From positions 62,001 through 126,000 of the forward strand of contig FOUN01000011.1 of NCBI GenBank assembly GCA_900114885.1: DNA of 64,000 nt. The letters are read 5' to 3'. The notes under the pieces are model-generated. The model had not been told where the DNA came from. It ran no database searches and was given only the letters and a program-made list of their open reading frames with translations. This document shows positions 54,187 through 62,366 of this stretch, one piece after another (position 1 is the first letter of the stretch; the number at the start of each line of letters is the position of its first letter). Made by a program: the position numbers and the translations under genes. This stretch comes from Psychrobacillus psychrodurans. Lineage in GTDB: Bacteria > Bacillota > Bacilli > Bacillales_A > Planococcaceae.

Positions 54187-55764
54187 TTACTGTTTACTCT
54201 GTTCTTTCTGTCGTAATTCCAATCTCCTAATTTTCCCAGAAGTTGTTTTCGGTAATTCTTCGATAAACTCAATTTCCCTTGGATATTTATATGGAGCAGT
54301 TATTTGTTTCACATGATTTTGTAGTTCTTGTATTAAATCTTCAGAACCCACTTTAGATGTATCACGTAATACAACAAACGCTTTAACAATGCTTCCTCTT
54401 TCAGGATGTGGTTTACCGACTACAGCGCACTCTTGTACTGCTGGATGTTTCGTCAATGCATCTTCTACTTCAAATGGACCAATCGTGTAGCCTGAGCTAA
54501 TAATAATATCGTCTCCACGACCTTCAAACCAGAAGAAACCTTCCTTATCTTTTTTCGCCCGATCGCCTGTAATATAGTAGTCCCCTCTGAACTGCATAGA
54601 GGTTCTTTCAGGATCTTTTAGGTATTCCTTAAATAATGCTGGTGTTTCTAGATGAACAGCTATATCTCCAACTTCTCCAGGCGGACAAATTTGACCTAGG
54701 TCATCGATAATTTCAACTGTATTTCCTGGTGTTGGTTTACCCATTGATCCAGGTCTTGCCTCCATGCCTTTCATCGTTCCAACAAGTAACGTATTTTCAG
54801 TTTGCCCATAGCCATCTCGCACTTCTAAACCAAATACTTTTTCGAAAGTTTCTATTACCTCTCTATATAATGGTTCCCCAGCAGAAACAGCACTATGGAG
54901 AGAAGACAGATTATAATTGTTTAATGTATCAACTTTCGCCATGATTCGGTACTCAGTAGGTGTACAACAAAGAACATTCACTTCCTTCTTTTCAATAATC
55001 CTCAAGTAGGTATTGGGTTCAAACTTGCCGTTATATACATAGCCGACTGCACCACTACCTAGTGTCGCTAAGAAGGGACTCCAAATCCACTTTTGCCAAC
55101 CTGGGCTTGCTGTTGCCCATACCACATCACCTTCTTGAATCGCTAACCAGTTTGGTCCTGAAGTACGTAAATGCGCAAAAGCCCATCCATGTGTATGCAC
55201 AACACCTTTTGGATTTCCAGTCGTACCACTTGTATAAGAAAGGAATGCCATGTCATCCTTTAACGTATCAATAGTTTGAAATTCATCTGATTCAGATTGT
55301 ATATCTTCCGTCAACGAAATCCACTTGTCTTTCTTATTACCGATTGCAAATAATAGTCGCTTATCTAAATTACGAACTTCCTTAAATTGATCAAGGAATG
55401 GCTCATAGGCAATAATTGCCTTTGCTTCACTATGTGTCAAACGGTATTCAATATCCTTTGCACGAAGCATTTCAGAACTTGGGATAACAACAAGACCAGC
55501 TTTCAATGCAGCTATATATATTTCATATGCTTCGATTAAACGTGGTACCATTATTAATACCACGTCCCCTTTTTGAAGACCTTTATGGGTGAACAAATTG
55601 GCAATTTTATTGGCTTTCTTTATTAAATTTTTGTATGTACTTTTTTTCTGCTGTCCATCTTCAGATTCCCATATTAACGCTAACTTTTCTTCATCTACTG
55701 CGTACTTTTCAAATTCTGTCACGAGGTTATAATGTGTAGGGGCAATTAAATCTTGTTTGTTCAT
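54187..55764 (-). CDS. Acyl-CoA synthetase (YtcI/MbcS-like)
   Basis: A 525-residue AMP-forming ligase of the ANL superfamily. Motif A3 is SYTSGTTGNPKGVVHTH, A5 YGQTEN, A8 ITGDRAKKDKEGFFWFEGRGDDII, and the C-terminal Lys motif TTSGKIRR. The group with MbcS of B. megaterium activates short and branched fatty acids (2-methylbutyrate, isovalerate) for membrane lipid adaptation; B. subtilis YtcI is the positional homologue. Substrate is inferred. ATG follows AAAAGGAGG. It is a single gene. Confidence 0.93.
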   Translation of the reverse strand: MNKQDLIAPTHYNLVTEFEKYAVDEEKLALIWESEDGQQKKSTYKNLIKKANKIANLFTHKGLQKGDVVLIMVPRLIEAYEIYIAALKAGLVVIPSSEMLRAKDIEYRLTHSEAKAIIAYEPFLDQFKEVRNLDKRLLFAIGNKKDKWISLTEDIQSESDEFQTIDTLKDDMAFLSYTSGTTGNPKGVVHTHGWAFAHLRTSGPNWLAIQEGDVVWATASPGWQKWIWSPFLATLGSGAVGYVYNGKFEPNTYLRIIEKKEVNVLCCTPTEYRIMAKVDTLNNYNLSSLHSAVSAGEPLYREVIETFEKVFGLEVRDGYGQTENTLLVGTMKGMEARPGSMGKPTPGNTVEIIDDLGQICPPGEVGDIAVHLETPALFKEYLKDPERTSMQFRGDYYITGDRAKKDKEGFFWFEGRGDDIIISSGYTIGPFEVEDALTKHPAVQECAVVGKPHPERGSIVKAFVVLRDTSKVGSEDLIQELQNHVKQITAPYKYPREIEFIEELPKTTSGKIRRLELRQKEQSKQ

Positions 55765-55982
55765 TAAATCTCCTCCTTTTACTAGTTAATTATAGAGGAA
55801 GATCAGCACTTTTGGTAAACAAAAGATAAAATTTTCAGATATTTTGTGCAAATCTAAATTAGACATTCACTTTTTAGAATGTAACTTAAATGTGCAAATG
55901 CGGATTTTCACAACCTTAAAGACTGTTTAGCAAATTTACTGTTTACACTAAATAGCTTTCCAATCTGAGTACAATCTAAATG

Positions 55983-56014
55983 AAAAACCGGTAGCAGAAG
56001 CTACCGGTTTTTTG
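55983..56014 (-). terminator. Terminator of the SASP gene
   Basis: AAACCGGTAGC and GCTACCGGTTT form an 11-bp perfect stem with a 4-nt loop, followed by TTTT. Confidence 0.93.
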
Positions 56015-56019
56015 TTTAA

Positions 56020-56223
56020 TTATTTTTGAAATCCATTCATTTGTTGTTGGGCTTGGGCAACCAATCGCTTCGTAATTTCTCCGCCTACGGATCCGTTGGC
56101 ACGCGATGATGCTTCACCACCAAGTTGTACTCCAAACTCTTGAGCGATCTCATATTTCATTTGATCTAATGCTTGTTGTACACCAGGTACTAGAAGTTGA
56201 TTTGAGTTATTATTGTTTGGCAT
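56020..56223 (-). CDS. Alpha/beta-type small acid-soluble spore protein
   Basis: A 67-residue DNA-binding spore protein that coats the chromosome and protects it from UV and heat. [38 protein letters not shown] carries the GPR protease recognition region (EIAQEFGV) and the GGxxxxR-SVGGE-TKRLV SASP signature. ATG at 56223 is preceded by AAGGAGGTG. It lies in the position of B. subtilis sspA, between ytcI and thiI. A SigG-type promoter is upstream. Its presence marks an endospore former. Confidence 0.97.
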   Translation of the reverse strand: MPNNNNSNQLLVPGVQQALDQMKYEIAQEFGVQLGGEASSRANGSVGGEITKRLVAQAQQQMNGFQK

Positions 56224-56245
56224 GTTCCTCACCTCCTTGTGAAAT

Positions 56246-56274
56246 TAGATTGTTCATTTTCGTCTAATTCATAC
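56246..56274 (-). promoter_or_regulatory. SigG-type promoter of the SASP gene
   Basis: GTATG (56270-56274), a match to the SigG -35 consensus GHATR, and CAATCTA (56246-56252), close to the -10 consensus CATNHTA, are 17 bp apart. SASP genes are forespore-expressed from SigG. Confidence 0.55.
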
Positions 56275-56305
56275 ACAGGGAGGAAAAGGTATTTTTTACT
56301 AATTG

Positions 56306-57508
56306 TTAAAGAAGACTTGAAAATTCATTCGACTTTCTCATTGGGAATGAAAGAACTTCTCTATTTTGCACTGCTTCTGTTATTAATTCGTCAAAATCCT
56401 TAAAGCTTTCGTAATACTCAACCTTCTCAAGCTTTGGCTTTGTTTTGGGACAGGATGGTGTAAAAATAGTACAACAGTCTTCATAAGGCAAGATGGAAGT
56501 TTCATACGTCCCTATTTCCCGGGCAATATCAATAATATCTAGCTTATCCATAGAAATAAGTGGTCTGAAAATTGGTGTAGATGTTACAGCATTAATGGCA
56601 GTTAAGCTTTCTAATGTCTGGCTTGCAACCTGGCCTAAGCTCTCGCCAGTAACAATTCCTAATGCTCCTATTTCTGCACGGACTAGATCGGCAATTTTCA
56701 TCATCAGACGTCTAGTTGTAGTCATTGATACATTCTCAGGGATTTGAGCTTGTATACTTTGTTGGATATCTGTAAAAGGTATGACATGAAGTCTCACAGT
56801 TGCCCCAAAGTGACTTAACTGATTGGCCAAGTCCATTACTTTCTCTTTCGACCGTTCACTTGTGAATGGTGGACTATGAAAATGTATTGCATCGAGACGA
56901 ACCCCACGTTTTAAAAGCATATATCCAGCAACGGGGCTGTCTATTCCACCTGATAACATTAATAAGGAACGACCGTTCGAACCTAGAGGCATTCCACCCG
57001 CACCAGGAATTACCTGTGCCATCATATAGACAGCATCATTTAACACTTCAATTCGTAAATCTATTTCTGGCTTTTTCATTTGAACTTTTAAAGTAGGGTT
57101 TTGTCTTAATACATTACTCGCTACCACGCTTTGCAGCTCATAAGTGTCTAATGGAAAAAACTTATCAGTGCGTTTTACAGTAACCCGAAACGTTTTATCT
57201 TGGCTTTCTAAGCTATCCATTATTTTGAGTGCAGTTGCTTGAATATCATCTAAGTCTTTTGAACAAGAAGCTACTGGACTAAATGATTGAATTCCAAATA
57301 TTTTAGGCAAACGTTCGATTAAGGCATGAATTTCGGAATCATCTGATGATGTTAAAAACATGCGATCTCTTTCAGCTTGAATCTTAATATTAGGCAAATC
57401 TACAAATGAAAACCTTATATTATTGCGTAAATGTGATATAAATTGCTTCCTATTTTTACCTTTGGTAGATAATTCACCATATCGTACTAATATTTTTTCC
57501 CACTTCAT
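56306..57508 (-). CDS. thiI: tRNA sulfurtransferase ThiI
   Basis: A 400-residue enzyme that makes 4-thiouridine at position 8 of tRNA. The N-terminal ferredoxin-like and THUMP domains (about 1-165) bind tRNA; the PP-loop (SGGIDSPVAGYMLLKRG, around 184-200) adenylates it. It ends without the rhodanese domain that E. coli ThiI has, as normal for Bacillus. It is 5 bp after the cysteine desulfurase gene, the sulfur donor, so the two are an operon. Confidence 0.97.
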   Translation of the reverse strand: MKWEKILVRYGELSTKGKNRKQFISHLRNNIRFSFVDLPNIKIQAERDRMFLTSSDDSEIHALIERLPKIFGIQSFSPVASCSKDLDDIQATALKIMDSLESQDKTFRVTVKRTDKFFPLDTYELQSVVASNVLRQNPTLKVQMKKPEIDLRIEVLNDAVYMMAQVIPGAGGMPLGSNGRSLLMLSGGIDSPVAGYMLLKRGVRLDAIHFHSPPFTSERSKEKVMDLANQLSHFGATVRLHVIPFTDIQQSIQAQIPENVSMTTTRRLMMKIADLVRAEIGALGIVTGESLGQVASQTLESLTAINAVTSTPIFRPLISMDKLDIIDIAREIGTYETSILPYEDCCTIFTPSCPKTKPKLEKVEYYESFKDFDELITEAVQNREVLSFPMRKSNEFSSLL

Positions 57509-57513
57509 GCTTT

Positions 57514-58647
57514 TTAATCTCCTTTAATTACATTCATTACATGCTTGAATACATTTTTAAATTGGTCTACTTCTTGCTGGGTACTAATGGTGCTAAGACT
57601 TATTCTTAATACACCTTTAATATAATCGTCTGAAATGTGCATAGCTTTTAATACATGACTTGTTTTCGTTTGTCTAGATGAGCATGCACTACTAGTGGAA
57701 ACAATAACATCTTGTTGCTGTAACGCATTAATTAGTACTTCTCCCTTCATTTTTTTCACCGAAAATGAAATGATATGAGGGGCTTTCTTAGTTGGAGATA
57801 TTACTTTTATAAAAGAAAAAGACTGTAAAAATTCTATTAAATCATCCGACAGGGATTGTAATTTCACTGCTTTACTCCCCAGATTCTCCATAGCAAGCCT
57901 CATTGCTTTTGCTGTAGAGACCGCCAAAGGTACAGAAGTTGTACCACTGCGAATACCTGATTCCTGTCCACCACCGTACAATATCGGTTCTATTTCAATG
58001 AATTTTTTTAATGCAAGTAATCCCGAGCCTTTTAATCCGTGTATTTTATGAGAAGAGATGGTTATAGAATCTACATCTAGATCGATAAAATTAACTGGAA
58101 TTTTCCCGAAACTTTGAACTGCATCCATGTGAATAAGGGCTCTGCTTTTTTTCCTTACAATATTAGAAAGTTCTTCTATTGGTTGTATTGCCCCTGTTTC
58201 ATTATTCACATGCATAACACTCACCAATACGGTGTCATGTCGTATACTTTTTTTAACTGACTCCAACAAAATGATTCCTTCCGAGTCTACGGGAATCCAC
58301 TCAACTTCAAATCCTAGTTCATTCAATTTTTTAGCTGCTTCTATAATAGAAGGATGCTCAATTTCAGAAATTAGTACATGCTTACCTCGTTGCTTATATT
58401 TTTGAGCTAAACCAAATATCGCAAGGTTATTAGACTCTGTACCACCAGATGTAAAATACACTTTTTCACTCGAGGTTTTTAGTATCGCTGCAATTTGTTC
58501 TCTAGCAGATTGTAACAATTCATTTGTCTGATGTCCAAACGTATGAATGGATGCTGGATTTGCCCAAAATTTTTCGTTGACAGTCACGAATGTATTTAAT
58601 ACCTCTGGATGTACTTTAGTCGTTGCACTATTATCAAAATAAATCAT
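57514..58647 (-). CDS. nifZ: Cysteine desulfurase NifZ/IscS type
   Basis: A 377-residue PLP enzyme that takes sulfur from cysteine for ThiI. The PLP Lys is in SSHKIHGLKGSG and the active-site Cys in STSSACSSRQTK. MIYFDNSATTKVHPEV is the N-terminus. ATG at 58647 follows AAAAGGAGAG by about 10 bases. It is directly upstream of thiI as in B. subtilis nifZ-thiI (ytbJ). braB, between nifZ and ezrA in B. subtilis, is absent. Confidence 0.96.
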   Translation of the reverse strand: MIYFDNSATTKVHPEVLNTFVTVNEKFWANPASIHTFGHQTNELLQSAREQIAAILKTSSEKVYFTSGGTESNNLAIFGLAQKYKQRGKHVLISEIEHPSIIEAAKKLNELGFEVEWIPVDSEGIILLESVKKSIRHDTVLVSVMHVNNETGAIQPIEELSNIVRKKSRALIHMDAVQSFGKIPVNFIDLDVDSITISSHKIHGLKGSGLLALKKFIEIEPILYGGGQESGIRSGTTSVPLAVSTAKAMRLAMENLGSKAVKLQSLSDDLIEFLQSFSFIKVISPTKKAPHIISFSVKKMKGEVLINALQQQDVIVSTSSACSSRQTKTSHVLKAMHISDDYIKGVLRISLSTISTQQEVDQFKNVFKHVMNVIKGD

Positions 58648-58668
58648 TTTCAATATCTCTCCTTTTCG

Positions 58669-58700
58669 GAAAAAAACCACCGTCACATAGTGAGGTGGTT
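58669..58700 (-). terminator. Terminator of ezrA
   Basis: AACCACC (58694-58700) and GGTGGTT (58675-58681), with an inner TCAC/GTGA, form a hairpin followed by seven T. It lies between ezrA and nifZ. Confidence 0.85.
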
Positions 58701-58765
58701 CACGTTTGTATACAAAATGTGATTTTCAAACATCTACAAGTTCATACTGTTTTTAAATCGTATGA

Positions 58766-60466
58766 TTATGTACGCCAAGCGTCTTCTTTCACTAATGCAT
58801 CAATTTTCTTTAAAGCTCCCGGTTCTACCTCTTCGACTGCTGTTGCTGCATCTTCTAAAGCCTTAGAATAACGTAATTGTCTAAACGCTTCCTCTGCTTC
58901 TAGTAGTCGCGCATGAATTTCCGGATGACTTGCACGATAGCGGTTACCGTATTGAATAATTTTCTCTGTCAGTAACACATTTTCTAACATTTCTTTCGCT
59001 CTGTTATGTACTTCCTCCATACATGCCTCTGCTTTTTCTAAATAATTATCCACTAAAGACATATTTAGAGGCACTTCCTGGAGACTTTGCATTGCTACAT
59101 AAATATGCTCTTCCGCTTCTTCTAAACGAACGTCCATATCCTCTGGAATTCCAGGAATATTGGCTTTTTGTAACATGCGGTCGGTATCATGTAACATATC
59201 TTTAAGTTCATCTAGTTTTTCACGCGCACTATTTTCATCGATGCGAAGGTTTTTCAAGCGATTTGCAAATCGGTCCTGTTCTTCATATAGCCGATCAATT
59301 TCTTCAGCAATTTCATTTAGCTCTTCTTGTAGGCTTGAGTATGCAGATTGTTCTTCTTCTACCCGGCTAGAAAGCAATTCATACTTCTTCTCTAATTCCT
59401 CCAGCTCTTTTAAACAGCTTTGTGGAATTTCCGCTTCTTTTTCTGGTAGACGATAGCTCTGTTGTACATATGCAGCCTCTTCACTAACAGCACGAGTAAC
59501 AGATGTAACTTCACGTAAACGTGTGCCAGTTTGTTCTTTATATTGATCAACATATTTTTTCGCAAGTACTTCTTTTTCCAATAAATCATAGAAAGTGTCT
59601 AATTCGTCTTTTAACTCTTCTACTCTACTTATTGTTTTACCGACGTTCAGTTCAATGATTGCTTGTTTTAACTCTACAAGTTCTGCTTCTATAGAATCCA
59701 ATTTTTTATTCATTTCAAGATGCTGTAAGTAATAAGAACCTTCTTCCATTTCTTTTTGCCCATTACGTAATTCATGAATAATGGCTGGAATTTTATGTTG
59801 AATTTCGGATAGAACTGTAGGAATATCATGTAATTTTGGGAAGAACTTTTGGCCATCATCTTGAACAGTTATAACAAGTTCTCGTGCACTCAAATAATTT
59901 CCTGTATCCGTTAGTCTATCAAATTCCTCAAACTGCGGAATGAAGGATTCTAACTTTTGTTCCAAAGCCTTCACTGCTTCTCCAAAGGAATACTGATGTG
60001 CAAGAAGTGTTTTTCTAGCTGCACGATGCTGTTCCTTCAATTGTTCCATCTCGATACGGTTTTTTTCTTCACTACCGATTAGTTCCTCGAGTTCGGTTAA
60101 AATTTCAGACATTTTTTTATCACAAAGAGATATTAACGTTTGAATTTCTTTTTCAATTTTAGTCGCCTTTGGGAATATAAACCTATCTATACTTTCTTCA
60201 GCGTCAAATAATAGAACATCGATTTTGGGCATATGCACATCCATTACCTCTGTCCATGCATTTCTCCACCTTTCAAACATTTCCTCTGTTTGACCATTCA
60301 TATTCAGTTGTTTTACTTTTGTCATTTCTTCTAAAATCGGTTTGTTTTGAATTTGATGTTTCTCATGTTCTAATCTCTCTATTTCTGCGTTATGTTTTCG
60401 TCTTATGATAAATGCAAAAATTGCAATTACTAAAAGTATAATGACTGCTGGGATGATATACTTCAT
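58766..60466 (-). CDS. ezrA: Septation ring formation regulator EzrA
   Basis: A 566-residue membrane-anchored protein: a single N-terminal helix (about 2-21) with an external N-terminus, then a long array of spectrin-like coiled coils (rich in Leu/Glu/Lys heptads to about residue 540) in the cytoplasm. EzrA acts on FtsZ to control where and when Z-rings form and links to peptidoglycan synthesis. Length is close to B. subtilis EzrA (562 aa). ATG follows GGGGGC. Confidence 0.96.
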   Translation of the reverse strand: MKYIIPAVIILLVIAIFAFIIRRKHNAEIERLEHEKHQIQNKPILEEMTKVKQLNMNGQTEEMFERWRNAWTEVMDVHMPKIDVLLFDAEESIDRFIFPKATKIEKEIQTLISLCDKKMSEILTELEELIGSEEKNRIEMEQLKEQHRAARKTLLAHQYSFGEAVKALEQKLESFIPQFEEFDRLTDTGNYLSARELVITVQDDGQKFFPKLHDIPTVLSEIQHKIPAIIHELRNGQKEMEEGSYYLQHLEMNKKLDSIEAELVELKQAIIELNVGKTISRVEELKDELDTFYDLLEKEVLAKKYVDQYKEQTGTRLREVTSVTRAVSEEAAYVQQSYRLPEKEAEIPQSCLKELEELEKKYELLSSRVEEEQSAYSSLQEELNEIAEEIDRLYEEQDRFANRLKNLRIDENSAREKLDELKDMLHDTDRMLQKANIPGIPEDMDVRLEEAEEHIYVAMQSLQEVPLNMSLVDNYLEKAEACMEEVHNRAKEMLENVLLTEKIIQYGNRYRASHPEIHARLLEAEEAFRQLRYSKALEDAATAVEEVEPGALKKIDALVKEDAWRT

Positions 60467-60617
60467 CGTAAGCCCCCTGTTCCAAATTCAAAAAGTTCTA
60501 TTTCCAATGTTACTCTATATCTTACCATGCTTTTTATGTTATTGTTTCATAAAAGAAGAGAAAAGCAATTAATTCTTAAAAAAACTTATATTTCTATAAT
60601 TTGGAGGCTGATTTCTG

Positions 60618-61415
60618 TTGAAAAGGAATGGACATATCCACACACCTTATTGTCCACATGGGACAGAAGATTCCTTTCATTTGTATATTGAACAAGCAAT
60701 TCAAAGTGGCTTTGAGGCAATTACCTTTACTGAACATGCTCCCTTACCTTTAGGTTTTATAGACCCAACACCTAATAAGGACAGCGGGATGAGCTTGAAC
60801 CAATTGGAATTTTATATTTCCGAGTTACAAAAGTTGAAAAAAGAATATAACCAGGATATTGTTATTTCTACAGGTTTAGAAATCGATTTTATAGCTGGAT
60901 TTGAGCAAAATACTACATCTTTCTTAAATACATATGGGAAATACTTAGATGACTCTATTTTATCAGTTCATTTCCTAAAATATGAAGGTGACTATACTTG
61001 CATTGATTTCTCTAAATCTACATTTTTAAAATTCGTTGACCGACTTGGTACCCCAATGTCTGTGTATAAATTGTATTATAAAACACTAATGGATTCAATA
61101 ACGAGTAATCTAGGTCATTTTAAACCGAAGAGGATAGGACATATCACGTTAGTCCACAAATTCCAACATACCCTTACCGAAAGAGTGCAGGACCATGAAA
61201 ATATAGTAGCTATTTTGAATGAAATCAAACAACAGCGACTAGAACTTGATGTAAATACTGCTGGTTTAGCTAAGCCCCATTGTTTAGAGATATATCCACC
61301 TCTGCCTTATATAAAACTAGCGAAGGAACTCGAGATTCCTCTTGTATATGGATCTGATGCACACCAAGCAAAAGATTTACATCAGTTTTATAATGAAATA
61401 AGTAACTTACTATAG
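60618..61415 (+). CDS. hisK: Histidinol-phosphatase, PHP family
   Basis: A 265-residue PHP-domain phosphatase that converts histidinol phosphate to histidinol in histidine synthesis. Metal ligands are in HIHTPYCPHGTED (HxH), FTEHAPLP, GLEIDF, SVHFLKYEG and YGSDAHQ. TTG start at 60618, 12 bases after GGAGG; the first ATG inside would remove the HxH motif. It matches B. subtilis HisK/HisJ, located next to ezrA. The gene for MsrC follows after 16 bp. Confidence 0.95.
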   Translation: MKRNGHIHTPYCPHGTEDSFHLYIEQAIQSGFEAITFTEHAPLPLGFIDPTPNKDSGMSLNQLEFYISELQKLKKEYNQDIVISTGLEIDFIAGFEQNTTSFLNTYGKYLDDSILSVHFLKYEGDYTCIDFSKSTFLKFVDRLGTPMSVYKLYYKTLMDSITSNLGHFKPKRIGHITLVHKFQHTLTERVQDHENIVAILNEIKQQRLELDVNTAGLAKPHCLEIYPPLPYIKLAKELEIPLVYGSDAHQAKDLHQFYNEISNLL

Positions 61416-61431
61416 AATGGAGAATGTAAAT

Positions 61432-61911
61432 ATGTTCACAAAATCAATCTACTCTGAAGATTTAACAGCTAATTACACTATGCTTTCCAAACAATTAGAT
61501 GCTCTTTTAACTGGAGAAACAAATGCAATTGCAAATTTAAGCAATGCTTCTGCACTATTAAATCAATTTTTTGATCAGATTAATTGGGTTGGGTTTTATT
61601 TAATGGAAGATGGAGAACTTGTACTGGGACCATTCCAAGGGTTACCTGCATGTGTTAGAATTCCACTTAGTAGAGGTGTTTGTGGAGCAGCAGCTTCCAA
61701 ACAAGAAACAGTTATTGTCCCAGATGTACACGCTTATCCAGGCCATATTGCATGTGATGCAGCATCACAATCTGAAATTGTAGTTCCTATAGTTAAAAAT
61801 GGTGAACTGGTAGGGGTCCTAGATATCGATAGTCCTATTAAAGATCGATTCACCGAGCAGGATGCAGAAGGCTTGGAACAATTTATTAAAATATTGGTTA
61901 AGCATATATAA
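61432..61911 (+). CDS. Free methionine (R)-sulfoxide reductase, GAF type
   Basis: A 159-residue GAF-domain enzyme of the fRMsr family (B. subtilis YtsP). WVGFYL, GPFQGLPACVRI, GVCGAAASKQET, DVHAYPGHIACDAASQSEIVVP form the family pattern, with the three Cys of the disulfide relay. It reduces free Met-R-sulfoxide. ATG at 61432, 9 bases after GGAG; an ATG five codons earlier has the ribosome-binding site inside it. It follows hisK by 16 bp and ends at a terminator. Confidence 0.95.
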   Translation: MFTKSIYSEDLTANYTMLSKQLDALLTGETNAIANLSNASALLNQFFDQINWVGFYLMEDGELVLGPFQGLPACVRIPLSRGVCGAAASKQETVIVPDVHAYPGHIACDAASQSEIVVPIVKNGELVGVLDIDSPIKDRFTEQDAEGLEQFIKILVKHI

Positions 61912-61946
61912 ACAATGGCTGTGCCAATATATTGACATTAGAGGAG

Positions 61947-61978
61947 AAGTAGGACCGTTTAGAAGGTCCTACTTTTTT
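61947..61978 (+). terminator. Terminator of hisK-msrC
   Basis: AAGTAGGACC and GGTCCTACTT form a 10-bp stem with an 8-nt loop and six T. Confidence 0.92.
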
Positions 61979-62366
61979 CAATGCAAGACTGGCCTAAATA
62001 TTGTTAATCCACTTTCAGAATACCTTCTAGAAGATAAAGATGGACTATGCTACTCGCTATAAAGTAGAAAGCCAAGATATTTGAAAACCTAAGCTAAAGG
62101 ATGAATGGAAGCTATAACTTTTTTAAAATCAGGTGATGTAGTTGCATTCTCACTCAATTACGGGTCTTTACTATCAGCAATGACCTCCACAAGGTGATTA
62201 AAAGGAATTATATAAAATAAAGAGCACTTAACTATACGTTAGGTGCTCTTCCTCTTTGATTAAAACAACTGTTCGTCAAATAACAAACTATTATTGTTCA
62301 CTTGGATAACCTATTTCAACTTTAATAGAATTACAGTAGCTACTTCATCCCAAAATTTTACATTCT
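61979..62366. other. Gene-free interval before the beta-helix gene
   Basis: No gene is seen. A hairpin GAGCACCTAAC/GTTAAGTGCTC at 62221-62250, with a T-rich tail on the minus strand, is probably the terminator of the beta-helix gene. Confidence 0.6.
62221..62250 (-). terminator. Putative terminator of the beta-helix gene
   Basis: AGAGCACCTAAC and GTTAAGTGCTCT with one mismatch around a 6-nt loop, then TTTATTTT. It lies about 117 bp after the gene's stop. Confidence 0.65.

Noticed and set aside
56306-57508. A truncated ThiI
   Set aside because: Lack of a rhodanese domain is normal for Bacillales ThiI, so this is not damage.
58766-60466. A bacterial myosin or SMC-like ATPase
   Set aside because: The long coiled coil has an N-terminal membrane anchor and no P-loop; EzrA explains it.
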